Shown here: piece after piece, positions 27,777 through 36,536 of the stretch
How positions within the stretch are numbered: position 1 is the stretch's first letter
How the letters are laid out: the number at the start of each line of letters is the position of its first letter
Source of the DNA: Luteibacter anthropi
GTDB taxonomy: Bacteria > Pseudomonadota > Gammaproteobacteria > Xanthomonadales > Rhodanobacteraceae
Assembly: GCF_011759365.1 (NCBI RefSeq)
Contig: NZ_JAARLZ010000016.1
Coordinates: 22,912-86,911 of the forward strand
Length of the DNA stretch: 64,000 bases
Direction: 5' to 3'
Position numbers and translations under genes: made by a program
Notes under the pieces: generated by a model
Told to the model about the DNA's origin: nothing
Database searches by the model: none
What the model saw: the letters and a program-made list of their open reading frames with translations, nothing else

Positions 27777-28415
27777 TCAGGCGTATTCGTCACCGGCATG
27801 GGCATAGGCCGTGATCGGCGACCGGTACGGTGAAGGATAGTAGCGGAGCTCGACATGCGCCTGCCCGGCCAGGGCCTCACGCGCCTCTTCCGCGCTGCCC
27901 GAGAGCCAGGCCGACCATGCATCCGGCGCGATGAATACGGGGTCACGGCGGTCGTTCAGGCCCCTGGCCAGCAGGGAGTACGAGAGCACCCCGTCCCCCG
28001 AGCGGTTCCAGAGCCCTGCCATGCACAGCAGGCGGCCCCGGACGGGGCGCGCCAGCAAGGCGTCGTCGTGGTCTTGCGCCACCAGCAGTCCGGTCGCCGG
28101 AACGAGGCAGCGGCGACTTCCGAAGGCCTCACGATAGGCCGGTCGCTCATGGGCGCCATCCGCCTCGACGAAGGCCGTACGGGCCGCCAGCGCCAGCCGA
28201 TCGGACCAGCCGGGCAGCATGCCCCAGCGCTTGCCGTGCAGGGAAGGATGCCCATCCACGCAGCAGACCACGGGGGCATAGCTGCCGGGCTCGATACGGG
28301 GAAAGACGCCATAGGCACCCAGCGCGGCCCTGGGATCGATGCCCAGGGCGCGCAGCGCGCTCCTTGCGCCACCAGTCACCGCCCAGGGCGGCATGAGTTC
28401 GTAGCAGGCGTCCAT
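27777..28415 (-). CDS. SRAP (YedK/HMCES)-like protein lacking catalytic residues
   Basis: 212 aa with the SRAP fold signature: KRWGMLPGWSD, HERPAYREAFGSRRCLVPATG, LCMAGLW and LNDRRDPVFIAPDAWSAWL. SRAP proteins trap abasic sites in ssDNA through an N-terminal Cys2. Here the protein begins MDAC, so the Cys is residue 4 and cannot be exposed. The conserved Asn of NAR is Ala (LAAR), the Glu of F(Y/F)EW is replaced (GLLVAQ), and the His of HDR is Asn (NDRR). Crosslinking chemistry is therefore unlikely. The ATG has only a tightly spaced GAGG. Confidence 0.8.
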   Translation of the reverse strand: MDACYELMPPWAVTGGARSALRALGIDPRAALGAYGVFPRIEPGSYAPVVCCVDGHPSLHGKRWGMLPGWSDRLALAARTAFVEADGAHERPAYREAFGSRRCLVPATGLLVAQDHDDALLARPVRGRLLCMAGLWNRSGDGVLSYSLLARGLNDRRDPVFIAPDAWSAWLSGSAEEAREALAGQAHVELRYYPSPYRSPITAYAHAGDEYA

Positions 28416-28487
28416 GGCCTCATGATCGCGCGTTCAACCGGCCCGGACCGTGCGTCCGTCGCATTCCGGCCACGAACGCCGGCATGG

Positions 28488-28643
28488 TCAGAAGACGCCG
28501 AGCAACCAGCAGACGAGGATGATCGCGAGGATCACGCCGATGCCGCCGCTGGGACCGTAACCCCAGCTACGCGAGTAGCCCCAGGTGGGCAGGCCACCGA
28601 CCAGGGCAAGAAGCAGGATGACGAGAAGGATGGTAACGAGCAT
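28488..28643 (-). CDS. DUF3309-family 51-aa membrane peptide
   Basis: Reads MLVTILLVILLLALVGGLPT, then WGYSRSWGYGPSGGIG and a second hydrophobic segment VILAIILVCWLLGVF. The two membrane segments with the central W-YGPSGG motif are typical of DUF3309. GGAGTTGCCC precedes the ATG. Function unknown; the family is frequent in stress-induced loci. It lies 72 bp upstream of the SRAP-like gene in the same direction. Confidence 0.85.
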   Translation of the reverse strand: MLVTILLVILLLALVGGLPTWGYSRSWGYGPSGGIGVILAIILVCWLLGVF

Positions 28644-28707
28644 GGGCAACTCCGGCCGTAGGCGCTTGTCAGGTCGCGCATCCTCGCTCGGAGTGCCGTC
28701 TAGGCAT

Positions 28708-28738
28708 CGTGATGCCGGGGCCGTGCCCCGGCATCACG
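28708..28738 (-). terminator. Strong hairpin after ppnN
   Basis: Perfect 13-bp stem cgtgatgccgggg/ccccggcatcacg with a 5-nt loop, 22 bp after the ppnN stop. No U-tract, so termination strength is uncertain. Confidence 0.5.
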
Positions 28739-28759
28739 TTCAGCGGGCGGAAAGCCGGC

Positions 28760-30157
28760 TCAGGTGCGAACCACGTAGCAGGGCTCGTACGCGGTGCCGC
28801 CGGGGAGCTTCATGCGGTGCTGTTCGACGAAGGCCTTCAGCAGGTCGTCGAGTGCACGCATGATTTCCGGCTCACCGTCGATCACGAACGGGCCGTGATC
28901 GGCGATGGCGCGCACGCCCTCTTCCTTCACGTTGCCGGCCACGATGCCCGAGAAGGCACGACGCAGGTCGGCCGCCAGCTCGTGGCGCGGACGGTCGCGG
29001 TGCAGCGCGAGACCGGCCATCGCCTCGTGGTTGGGGCGGAACGGCTGCTGGAACGGCAGCGGGATGTCGAGCGCCCAGTTGAAGAAGAAGGCGTCCTTGT
29101 TGTCCAGGCGGTGGTTACGCACCTTGTCGATGCCCGCCACCATGGCGTGCGCCACGGCCGCCGGGTCGTCGATGATGATGCGGTAGTGCTCCGCCACGCT
29201 GTCGCCCAGGCAAAGGCGCAGGAAGCGATCGATCTGCTCGAAATACGGCGCCGACGCCTGCGGACCGGAGAAGATCAGCGGGAACGGAATGCCCTTGTTC
29301 TGCGGCAGCAACAGGATGCCGAGCATGTAGAGGATTTCTTCCGCCGTGCCCACGCCGCCCGGGAACACGATGATGCCGTGGCCGAGGCGCACGAAGGCTT
29401 CGAGACGCTTCTCGATGTCCGGCATGATCACGAGGTTGTTCACGATCGGGTTCGGCGACTCGGCCGCGATAATGCCCGGCTCGGTCACGCCGATATAGCG
29501 GTTGCCCTTGCGACGCTGCTTGGCATGGGCAATGGTGGCGCCCTTCATGGGGCCCTTCATCGCGCCCGGGCCGCAGCCCGTGCAGATGTCCATGCCTCGC
29601 AGGCCAAGCTGGTAGCCCACCCGCTTGGTGTATTCGTATTCGTCGCGCGAGATCGAGTGACCGCCCCAGCAGACGACGAGGTTCGGGTCCACCTGCGGGC
29701 GCAGGATGCGCGAGTTGCGCAGGATCTCGAACACGGCATGGGTGATGCCCACGGTTTCGTCGAGGTCGAAGCCGCCTGTCTCCAGCTGCGTGGAGATGTA
29801 GACGATGTCGCGCACGACGGCGACCAGCAGTTCGTTGATGCCGCGGATGATGCGGCCGTCGACGAAGGCCTGCTCCGGGGCGTTCTTCAGTTCGATCTTG
29901 ATGCCGCGGTCTTCCTGCAGCACCTGGATGTCGAAATCGGGGTACTGCTCGAAGATGGAGCCCGGCTCGTCGGACAGGTTGCCCGAGGTGAGCACGGCCA
30001 GCGCGCAGCGGCGCAGCAGCTGGTGGAGGCCGGACCCGCTGGCGTCGCGCAGGCGGGCGACTTCGTTGCGGGAGAGGATATCGAGACCGCCGGCCGGCGA
30101 AACGCGGGCGCTGACCGTCTTGCCGGAGACCGGTTCTCCGAACTGGTTGGCATTCAT
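28760..30157 (-). CDS. ppnN: Pyrimidine/purine nucleotide 5'-monophosphate nucleosidase
   Basis: YgdH/PpnN-type enzyme that cleaves NMPs to base and ribose-5-phosphate, activated by (p)ppGpp in E. coli; 465 aa, the full-length form. The central LOG/TIR-like domain shows VCWGGHSISRDEYEY, CGPGAMKGPMKGA and FPGGVGTAEEILYMLGI (PGGxGTxxE phosphate-binding loop). N- and C-terminal regulatory domains flank it (MNANQFGEPVSG; EQHRMKLPGGTAYEPCYVV). Stands alone between the DUF3309 peptide and the Oar-like receptor. Confidence 0.95.
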   Translation of the reverse strand: MNANQFGEPVSGKTVSARVSPAGGLDILSRNEVARLRDASGSGLHQLLRRCALAVLTSGNLSDEPGSIFEQYPDFDIQVLQEDRGIKIELKNAPEQAFVDGRIIRGINELLVAVVRDIVYISTQLETGGFDLDETVGITHAVFEILRNSRILRPQVDPNLVVCWGGHSISRDEYEYTKRVGYQLGLRGMDICTGCGPGAMKGPMKGATIAHAKQRRKGNRYIGVTEPGIIAAESPNPIVNNLVIMPDIEKRLEAFVRLGHGIIVFPGGVGTAEEILYMLGILLLPQNKGIPFPLIFSGPQASAPYFEQIDRFLRLCLGDSVAEHYRIIIDDPAAVAHAMVAGIDKVRNHRLDNKDAFFFNWALDIPLPFQQPFRPNHEAMAGLALHRDRPRHELAADLRRAFSGIVAGNVKEEGVRAIADHGPFVIDGEPEIMRALDDLLKAFVEQHRMKLPGGTAYEPCYVVRT

Positions 30158-30263
30158 GGAGTTACATGTCCTTCTGACCGCGAATTAGCGGCGAACTCCG
30201 CTCCGGGGTCTGGAGCGGACCTCTTAGGATCACGCGGGGCGCCCACGGGGGTCAAGTCCGCCC

Positions 30264-30295
30264 AAAGAAAAAGCCAGCCCCTCGCGGGGCTGGCT
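30264..30295 (-). terminator. Terminator of the Oar-like receptor gene
   Basis: 10-bp perfect stem AGCCAGCCCC/GGGGCTGGCT with a 4-nt loop and TTTTTCTTT on the minus strand, 25 bp beyond the stop. Confidence 0.88.
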
Positions 30296-30320
30296 TTCGT
30301 CCTTTGCGACCGGAGCCGGC

Positions 30321-33300
30321 TTAGAACGTGTAACGCAGGGTCAGCTGAGCCGACCAACGCGAGACCGGGTTGACCTTGGTCGCACTGTTGTCCGAAGGCG
30401 AGTCGTAGATCGTCTTCTGGCCCGGCTGATAGTTACCGTTCGCGTCGGTGAGCAGGTTGTAGATGTACTTGCCGGACACCGGGTCCACACCACCGAAGGC
30501 GGCGAAGTTACGGGTGTACGGGAAGCCGATGTACGACTGCTGGCCCCACTTCTTGTCGATCAGGTTCAGCACGTTGTAGATGTCCAGACGGATTTCGCCC
30601 TTGTTGCCGGCGAAGATGCCCGGGACTTCCTGGCTGATGCTGAGGTCGATCTGGTTCACCCAGGCCGAACGGGTACCGTTGCGGCGGGCCACTTCACCCT
30701 TGTGCTTGCGCAGGTAGTCGTCGCTCTGGATGTACGAATAGAACTGGTCCTGCAGCTGCTGCGAGGCAGGCGCGGTGCCACCGGAGTTACGCAGGATCAC
30801 GTCGCCCGGGCCCTTCGGGATGTAGACGAGGTCGCGGGCGTAGCTGTCGCCGTTGGCATCGTTCGAGAACACCCAGCTGTACGGCACGCCGTCGTGGCCG
30901 TCGTAGAAGGCGCTGACCGTGGTGTTGTAGTCACCGAAGAACTTGTGCTGCCAGGTGAGCGAGGCGTTGAGGCGACGTCCGATGTTGGTGTTCGCGGTCG
31001 AGGCGACGTCCTCGTTCGGGTTGTACCAGGCGTTGTTCGAGTAATTCGAGCTGGCCTGGCTGGAAGTACCCGGATTGACCTCGGTCGAGTGACCGGCAGT
31101 CGCAGCGACGCTCCAGGCCCAGCCGTTCTGCAAGGCCTTGCTGAACGACAGAGTCACCGTGTCCGCACCGCCCTTCTTGGTGTTGGTCAGGTAGGTGACA
31201 GCCTGTGCGAAGCGATTGTCCGAACGCTGTCGATTGAAGTTATTGGTCGTGCCGTTGCTGACCTGGCCGTTCGGCAGAGCCGCGCAGTTGGTAGCGCCGG
31301 TCGGACCACCCAGCGGCGTCGCGCCACCAATGCACCCGTAGTAGGTAAAGCGACCGTCCGGCAGCTTGCCGGTCGGGTTACCGATGTTGAGGTTCTGGTA
31401 GAAGATGCCGTTGTTCACCTCGAGATGCTGCCACTCGATGCTACCGATGATGCCATCCCACGGCAGCTCGCGATCAAAGGCAATCGAGGACTTCCACACG
31501 CTCGGCAGCTTGAAGTTCTTGTCGACGGTATCGACGGCCATCTGCGGGATGGTGCCGGCGCCGCTGATCTTCTGGGCAAGCGGATCCGGGCTGAACTGCG
31601 GGCAGGCCATCGTGGTCTTGCTGTTGCCCAGCGTGCACTGGCCGTTCGGCTGGCGGTTGTACGTATACGTGGCGATGTTGATACCGTTGTTCTGGTACGG
31701 GTTCGCCAGCCAGACGGTCGGCGGATCCGACTGGAACAGGCCAACGCCGCCACGCAGCTGGGTCTTGTACTCGCTGTCGAAGGTGTAATTGAACGACAGG
31801 CGCGGCTCGATCAGCTTGCTACCATTGATGGTGTTGGCGTTGCTGAAGCCGAACTTCTGCTGGAAGGTCGGGTTGTAGATCGGCTGGTCGTCCGTCAGGT
31901 ACTTGTTGACGCGAATGCCGTACTGGACCGAGAGGTTGTCGGAGGCCTGCCAGGTATCCTGCAGGAACCAGGTCTGGCGACGCAGCTCCACCTTGGCGGC
32001 GATATCGGCGAGCGAGTAACCCGGCGCCGGCTGATACAGCACGTACTGGGTGTAGTCGCCTGCGGCGAGACGCGCCGCGCCATCGAAGGTGTAGGCACCG
32101 AATTCGGTACGACCGAACAGGTTGTAGACGCGGCTACGCTCCCACTCGACGCCACCCTTGATGGTGTGGTCGCCCAGGTACAACGTGCCGGCCCACATGG
32201 CGTTCAACGTCTTCACCGAAGCCACGTTGTAGTGACTGTACTGGTCTTCGCCGAGGTTGATCGTCGGCGAGGTACCCGGGTTGGTGCCGTTGTTGACGCG
32301 TACGGTGACCTGCGGCTGCTGCGTAGCAACCGAGCGGTTCAGGCCGTAATCACTGTAGCCAATCTTGGTTTCCGACGAGAAGATGTCACTCCAGTCGTCG
32401 AACGACTGCAGGGTGTAATTCTTGATGTCGGAGTTGACCGTGTACCAGTAGCTCGAAAGGCCGATGCTGTTGACGCTATTGCCCTGCGGATTAGGCTTGA
32501 CTTCCTTGGTACGCGAGTACGCAAGGTTCATGCGGTGACCGTCGGTAATATTCCAGTCGATCTTCGCGATGTAACGCTTGTCGGTCAGCGTGCCGGCGTT
32601 GGCGCCGAGCGTACCGGGGTTCAAGCCGATGTTGCGCGCGCCGTTGATCGTATTGGTCAGATCGGTCTGCGAAATCTTGTTCGAGGTCGAATTGACAAGC
32701 GACGGATCGAGGCCATTGACGGCACCCGAGCTCAGGCCGGTCACTTCTTCCTTTTCGAAGCCGGCGAAGAAGAACAGCTTGTCCTTGATGATCGGGCCAC
32801 CGATGGTGACACCGCTCTTCCAGTTGCGGTCGAACTCGGTGTAGCCGCGGTTCTGGTTGAGCCAGCCCGCGTCGCCGACCATGCTGCTGGCGTTCTTGAA
32901 GCCGTAGTAGACCGAACCGTGGAAATCGTTGGTACCGGACTTCGTCACCGCGTTGATTTCAGCACCGATCGTGTCGGAGTTGACGTCGTAGTTGGCGGTG
33001 GAGATGTTGAACGAGTCGATGGTGTCCATCGACACCGGCGAGCCGACGGTCGGCATGCCGGTGGAGTTCAGGCCGAACGGGTCGCCCACGCCAAGGCCAT
33101 CGACCTTGATGCTGTTCATGCGGGTGTTCTGGCCGTTCGCCGAGATGGCGCCCGTGCCGTGATCGACCGTGACGCGCGGATCGAGACGCGCGATGTCGGC
33201 GATGTTGCCGCTGGGAGCCGGGGTGTTTTTCAGCTGTTCCTGCGAGATCGAGGTGGACAGACCCTTGTTTTCCGACGAGAACTGGCCCGACACGGCGGAC

Positions 33301-33686
33301 ACGGTCACGGCGGAGAGCGCCGTCGCGTCGGCGCTGCTGGCGGCGCCGGCACCCACGGTGAGGTTCACGGCCGTGTCGTTACCGACGGCCAGGAAGATGT
33401 TGTCCTGACGGGCGGACGGCGCGCCGTCCTTCTTCACCGTCACGTCGAACGGACCGCCCGTGCGCAGGCCCAGGGCGTTGTAGCGACCGGCAGCGTCCGT
33501 GGTGACCGTCTTGGTGGTACCCGACGGCTCGTGCACGATGACGACGGTGGCGTTGGCCACCGGCTGGCCGGCGGCATCGAGGATGCGGCCGCTGATCGTG
33601 GCGGAGGTTTCCTGCGCGAATGCAGGTGCCGCAAACAGCGATGCGATCGCCAGCGGCAAGAGTTTGGCGCGGATTCGGCTATTCAT
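30321..33686 (-). CDS. Oar-like TonB-dependent outer-membrane receptor with N-terminal carboxypeptidase-regulatory-like domain
   Basis: 1121 aa. Signal peptide MNSRIRAKLLPLAIASLFAA to AFA. Then a CarboxypepD_reg domain (SATISGRILDAAGQPVANATVVI, TDAAGRYNALGL), a linker rich in Ala/Ser, the plug (NTPAPSGNIADIARLDPRVTVD, NGQNTRMNSIKVDG, AEINAVTKSGTNDFHGSVYY) and a very large barrel ending RWSAQLTLRYTF. This architecture is the Oar family abundant in Xanthomonadales; proposed roles are uptake of peptides or polymers, or adhesion. No neighbour gives a substrate. It is the largest gene here after recB and recC. The -10-like TACAAT and a dyad lie upstream. Confidence 0.92.
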   Translation of the reverse strand: MNSRIRAKLLPLAIASLFAAPAFAQETSATISGRILDAAGQPVANATVVIVHEPSGTTKTVTTDAAGRYNALGLRTGGPFDVTVKKDGAPSARQDNIFLAVGNDTAVNLTVGAGAASSADATALSAVTVSAVSGQFSSENKGLSTSISQEQLKNTPAPSGNIADIARLDPRVTVDHGTGAISANGQNTRMNSIKVDGLGVGDPFGLNSTGMPTVGSPVSMDTIDSFNISTANYDVNSDTIGAEINAVTKSGTNDFHGSVYYGFKNASSMVGDAGWLNQNRGYTEFDRNWKSGVTIGGPIIKDKLFFFAGFEKEEVTGLSSGAVNGLDPSLVNSTSNKISQTDLTNTINGARNIGLNPGTLGANAGTLTDKRYIAKIDWNITDGHRMNLAYSRTKEVKPNPQGNSVNSIGLSSYWYTVNSDIKNYTLQSFDDWSDIFSSETKIGYSDYGLNRSVATQQPQVTVRVNNGTNPGTSPTINLGEDQYSHYNVASVKTLNAMWAGTLYLGDHTIKGGVEWERSRVYNLFGRTEFGAYTFDGAARLAAGDYTQYVLYQPAPGYSLADIAAKVELRRQTWFLQDTWQASDNLSVQYGIRVNKYLTDDQPIYNPTFQQKFGFSNANTINGSKLIEPRLSFNYTFDSEYKTQLRGGVGLFQSDPPTVWLANPYQNNGINIATYTYNRQPNGQCTLGNSKTTMACPQFSPDPLAQKISGAGTIPQMAVDTVDKNFKLPSVWKSSIAFDRELPWDGIIGSIEWQHLEVNNGIFYQNLNIGNPTGKLPDGRFTYYGCIGGATPLGGPTGATNCAALPNGQVSNGTTNNFNRQRSDNRFAQAVTYLTNTKKGGADTVTLSFSKALQNGWAWSVAATAGHSTEVNPGTSSQASSNYSNNAWYNPNEDVASTANTNIGRRLNASLTWQHKFFGDYNTTVSAFYDGHDGVPYSWVFSNDANGDSYARDLVYIPKGPGDVILRNSGGTAPASQQLQDQFYSYIQSDDYLRKHKGEVARRNGTRSAWVNQIDLSISQEVPGIFAGNKGEIRLDIYNVLNLIDKKWGQQSYIGFPYTRNFAAFGGVDPVSGKYIYNLLTDANGNYQPGQKTIYDSPSDNSATKVNPVSRWSAQLTLRYTF

Positions 33687-33842
33687 TTAATGGTCGACCC
33701 TGTGGCTTGCAACGAAAAAATGGCCAGACGAAGGGACGCCCGGCAACGTGCCGGGTTGTGCGATTCGTCCTGGTTTGTCCCCAAAGTGCTACGTAGGCTC
33801 TACGTGACCGGCGTCACATCCTGCGAACCGGTGGTGACAGTT

Positions 33843-33868
33843 GTTAAGCCCACTTTAACGGCATTGTA
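33843..33868 (-). promoter_or_regulatory. Likely promoter and overlapping dyad of the Oar-like gene
   Basis: TACAAT (33868-33863, minus strand) lies in an AT-rich stretch 177 bp before the start codon. Just downstream is GTTAA-N7-TTAAC (33843-33859), positioned over the expected transcription start, as a repressor site would be. No clear -35 was found. Confidence 0.45.
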
Positions 33869-33954
33869 TGACAGATTTGTAACTCTTTCACGTAACTTTG
33901 ATAAATACCACTTTTTCTTAGAGGCAGACCCTTCCCGCCTACCTCATTGAAAAA

Positions 33955-35664
33955 TCAGGCATTCTTTGTCAGGTAGCGTGAACGCTTCGCAGGTTTCAGT
34001 GAGGCCAGGTCGAGCATTACGAGGCCGTCGACGCATCCCGAGAAGTCGGGATCCTCACCGAACGCAAGGAACTGCACGCCCGCAGGCTCCACCAGATCGA
34101 CATACTGGCGATAAAGTACGGGCAAGGTGACACCAAGAGCGTCCAGGCGATGCTTGAGCCGGCCCAGACCTGCCGCCGGATCAAGGCCTTCCAGCTCGGC
34201 ACGCACCGAATCGATGGTGGCTTCAGGAATCACGAACGGCTGGCGGGCCGCCGCAAGACCCTGCACGCCGAAGAAATGCTGGTGCGCGGCTGCGATCCAT
34301 TCCCGCGCCTCACGCGGCATGCTTACGGACATGCTTACCGGGCCGAACAGGTAGCGCAGGTCGCCGTGGCGCTGCAGATACAGGCCGATGCCCTGCCAGA
34401 GCTGGTCGAGGGCGCGCGAGCGCCAGTAGGCGGGCGCAATGAAGCTGCGGCCCAGCTCAAGTCCTTGCGCCAGGCGTGATTCGAGCGCCGGCGAGTAGTC
34501 GAACAAACTTGAGGTGTAAAGCGAGTTCATGCCGCGCTCGCCGATGATGCGACCGCCGTGACCGAAGCGATACGCGCCCACGATGCGCAGGGCTTTGGCG
34601 TCCCACAGCACCAGGTGCTCGTAGTAGGGATCGTAGGCGTCGAGATCGCGGCGCTTGCCGGTGCCCTCGCCCACGCGGCGGAAGGTCAGTTCACGCAGGC
34701 GGCCGATCTCGCGCAGGGCGGCGCTGTCCGACGAACCCTGCATGAGGATGATCTTCTTGCCATCGGGCAGCTCGGCGAGCAGCTCGGCCTTGTCCAGCTC
34801 GGCGGCCACGCGCTCCACCGGCTCGGGATGCGCCAGCGGTGTCTGTCCACCGAAGATCAGGCCACGCTGCGCGCCCACACGGTAGATGTGGCGACGCATG
34901 AGCTTCGCCGCCTGCTCCGTGGACCCGCCACTGACCTGCTTGAGTTCGTCGGCATCCACCAGCTTGCCGATGCGGAAGCTCACGCGCTGCTTGCCCGAGG
35001 TCGCCTCGCGCGGAAGCATCGCGGTGCTGAGCGGCTTGGCCAGCATGGACAGGCCATAGAAGGCCACGGAATTACGGGCGTTGATGTGCACGGGCAATAC
35101 GGGCACGCCTGTGCGCATGGCGATGCGGGCGAAGCCGTCCGACCACTTGCCGTCGCGGACGCCGCCGGGGCTCATGCGGGACACTTCACCGGCCGGGAAG
35201 AGGATCAGCACCTCGCCCGCCTCGATGGAGCGGAAGATGGCGCGCATGCGCGAGCCGGCGCCCTTGCCGAAGACATCCACCGGCAGCAGCAGGTTGCCCA
35301 GCTGGGGCACGGCGTTGAGCACGTCGTTACCGAGGATGCGGACGTCGCGGCGCACCGACCCGAGCAACTGGATCAGGGCGATGGCATCGACCATGCCCAG
35401 CGGGTGGTTGGCAACGACGAGCAGCGGCCCATCGACGGGGATGTTTTCGCGCTCGCGCTCGGTGACGCTGCAGCTCACGCGCAGGTAGTCGAGCGTTTTC
35501 TCGCAGAATTCGAAACCCTTTGCCGTACCCGCGACTTCGAGGGTGCGGTTGAAGCGATCCTCGTGGGCCAGCGTTTCCAGCATGCCCACCAGGGGCTTGC
35601 GCAGGCGCGGATGCTGGGCCAGCCAGGGCATGCGCTCAAGCAGGGTCTGATCGATGCTCAGCAT
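33955..35664 (-). CDS. Bifunctional PlsC-like/OlsB-like acyltransferase (OlsF type)
   Basis: 569 aa in two halves. Residues about 60-270 form a PlsC/OlsA-like lysophospholipid acyltransferase with NHPLGMVDAI (NHx4D) and FPAGEVSRM. Residues about 300-530 form a GNAT-like, OlsB/haemolysin-type N-acyltransferase with DAYDPYYEHLVLWD, GAYRFGHG, LYTSSLFDYSP and LELGRSFIAPAYWRS. The order O-acyl- then N-acyltransferase is that of OlsF, which makes ornithine lipids in one protein. GGGAGCC precedes the ATG. Ornithine-lipid synthesis is inferred from architecture. Confidence 0.8.
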   Translation of the reverse strand: MLSIDQTLLERMPWLAQHPRLRKPLVGMLETLAHEDRFNRTLEVAGTAKGFEFCEKTLDYLRVSCSVTERERENIPVDGPLLVVANHPLGMVDAIALIQLLGSVRRDVRILGNDVLNAVPQLGNLLLPVDVFGKGAGSRMRAIFRSIEAGEVLILFPAGEVSRMSPGGVRDGKWSDGFARIAMRTGVPVLPVHINARNSVAFYGLSMLAKPLSTAMLPREATSGKQRVSFRIGKLVDADELKQVSGGSTEQAAKLMRRHIYRVGAQRGLIFGGQTPLAHPEPVERVAAELDKAELLAELPDGKKIILMQGSSDSAALREIGRLRELTFRRVGEGTGKRRDLDAYDPYYEHLVLWDAKALRIVGAYRFGHGGRIIGERGMNSLYTSSLFDYSPALESRLAQGLELGRSFIAPAYWRSRALDQLWQGIGLYLQRHGDLRYLFGPVSMSVSMPREAREWIAAAHQHFFGVQGLAAARQPFVIPEATIDSVRAELEGLDPAAGLGRLKHRLDALGVTLPVLYRQYVDLVEPAGVQFLAFGEDPDFSGCVDGLVMLDLASLKPAKRSRYLTKNA

Positions 35665-35881
35665 GATTTAGGCTCCCTTTGACGTCGAACGGTCGTTGCC
35701 GAACGTGGCCGGTGCGGAGTCGTGTTTTCTCATAGTGCCTTCGAACGTCCTATGTGCCCCCACCTCGGGGGCCTCGACCCATGCCCGAGGACGGATACGC
35801 TCCGCCCCCGCCCATGCTCGCGGGCAATTATGACAGCTACCCTACCGTCACGTATGTTCCTACGGCAATGTGCCGCTGTAA

Positions 35882-36490
35882 TCAGACGGCGATGTGCAGG
35901 TAGGAGGAGATGCCGCCCAGGAACATCTGCACCGACAGGGCGATGAGGAGCATGCCCATCAGGCGCTCCAGCGCCGTCAGGACGCTCTCGCCGAGCCATT
36001 TGAACAGGAAGGTGGAGCTCAGCAGGATCACTGCGGTGGCGAACCAGGCCAGGAACAGGGCGATGCCCCATTCGGCCGTGCGACCGGGCTGGGAATTGGT
36101 GAGCAGCAGCAGGGCCGCCATCGCCGAGGGGCCGGCCACACCGGGAATGGCCATGGGCACGATGAACGGCTCGCCCTCCCCTGGCTTGCCGAACACGCCA
36201 CCCTCCACGGGCGGAAAGACCATGCGGATGCCGATGAGGAACAGCACGATGCCGCCACCGATGCTCACCGACTCCTGGCGCAGCTGCAGCACCTTCAGGA
36301 TGTACTGGCCGCCCAGCAGGAAGGCCACCAGCACGCCCAGGGCGATAAGCAGCTCGCGGATCAGCACCTTGCGGCGCCGCTGCGGGGGCACGTCCTTCAG
36401 CAATGCCAGGAACAACGGGATGTTGCCCAGCGGGTCCATGATGAGGAACAGCAGGATGCCCGCCGACAACGTCGTCATCTGCGTTTCCAT
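35882..36490 (-). CDS. MarC-family integral membrane protein
   Basis: 202 aa with six hydrophobic segments. MarC signatures: FLIMDPLGNIPLFLALLKDVPPQRRRK near the N-terminus, GGGIVLFLIGIRMVF and PMAIPGVAGPSAMAALLLL. Inner-membrane protein of unknown transport role; despite the family name it is not linked to antibiotic resistance. Start ATG at 36488-36490 with AAGGAG at proper distance. It precedes no obvious partner: the SDR gene 46 bp upstream may be co-transcribed. Confidence 0.9.
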   Translation of the reverse strand: METQMTTLSAGILLFLIMDPLGNIPLFLALLKDVPPQRRRKVLIRELLIALGVLVAFLLGGQYILKVLQLRQESVSIGGGIVLFLIGIRMVFPPVEGGVFGKPGEGEPFIVPMAIPGVAGPSAMAALLLLTNSQPGRTAEWGIALFLAWFATAVILLSSTFLFKWLGESVLTALERLMGMLLIALSVQMFLGGISSYLHIAV

Positions 36491-36536
36491 GGAACGACTC
36501 CTTACTCGCCCTGGCCATCAGCGGCCATGCGAACGA

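Noticed and set aside
30702..33950. 1082-codon open frame opposite the Oar-like gene
   Set aside because: Antisense shadow in GC-rich DNA; no start site or homology, while the minus-strand protein is a clear receptor.
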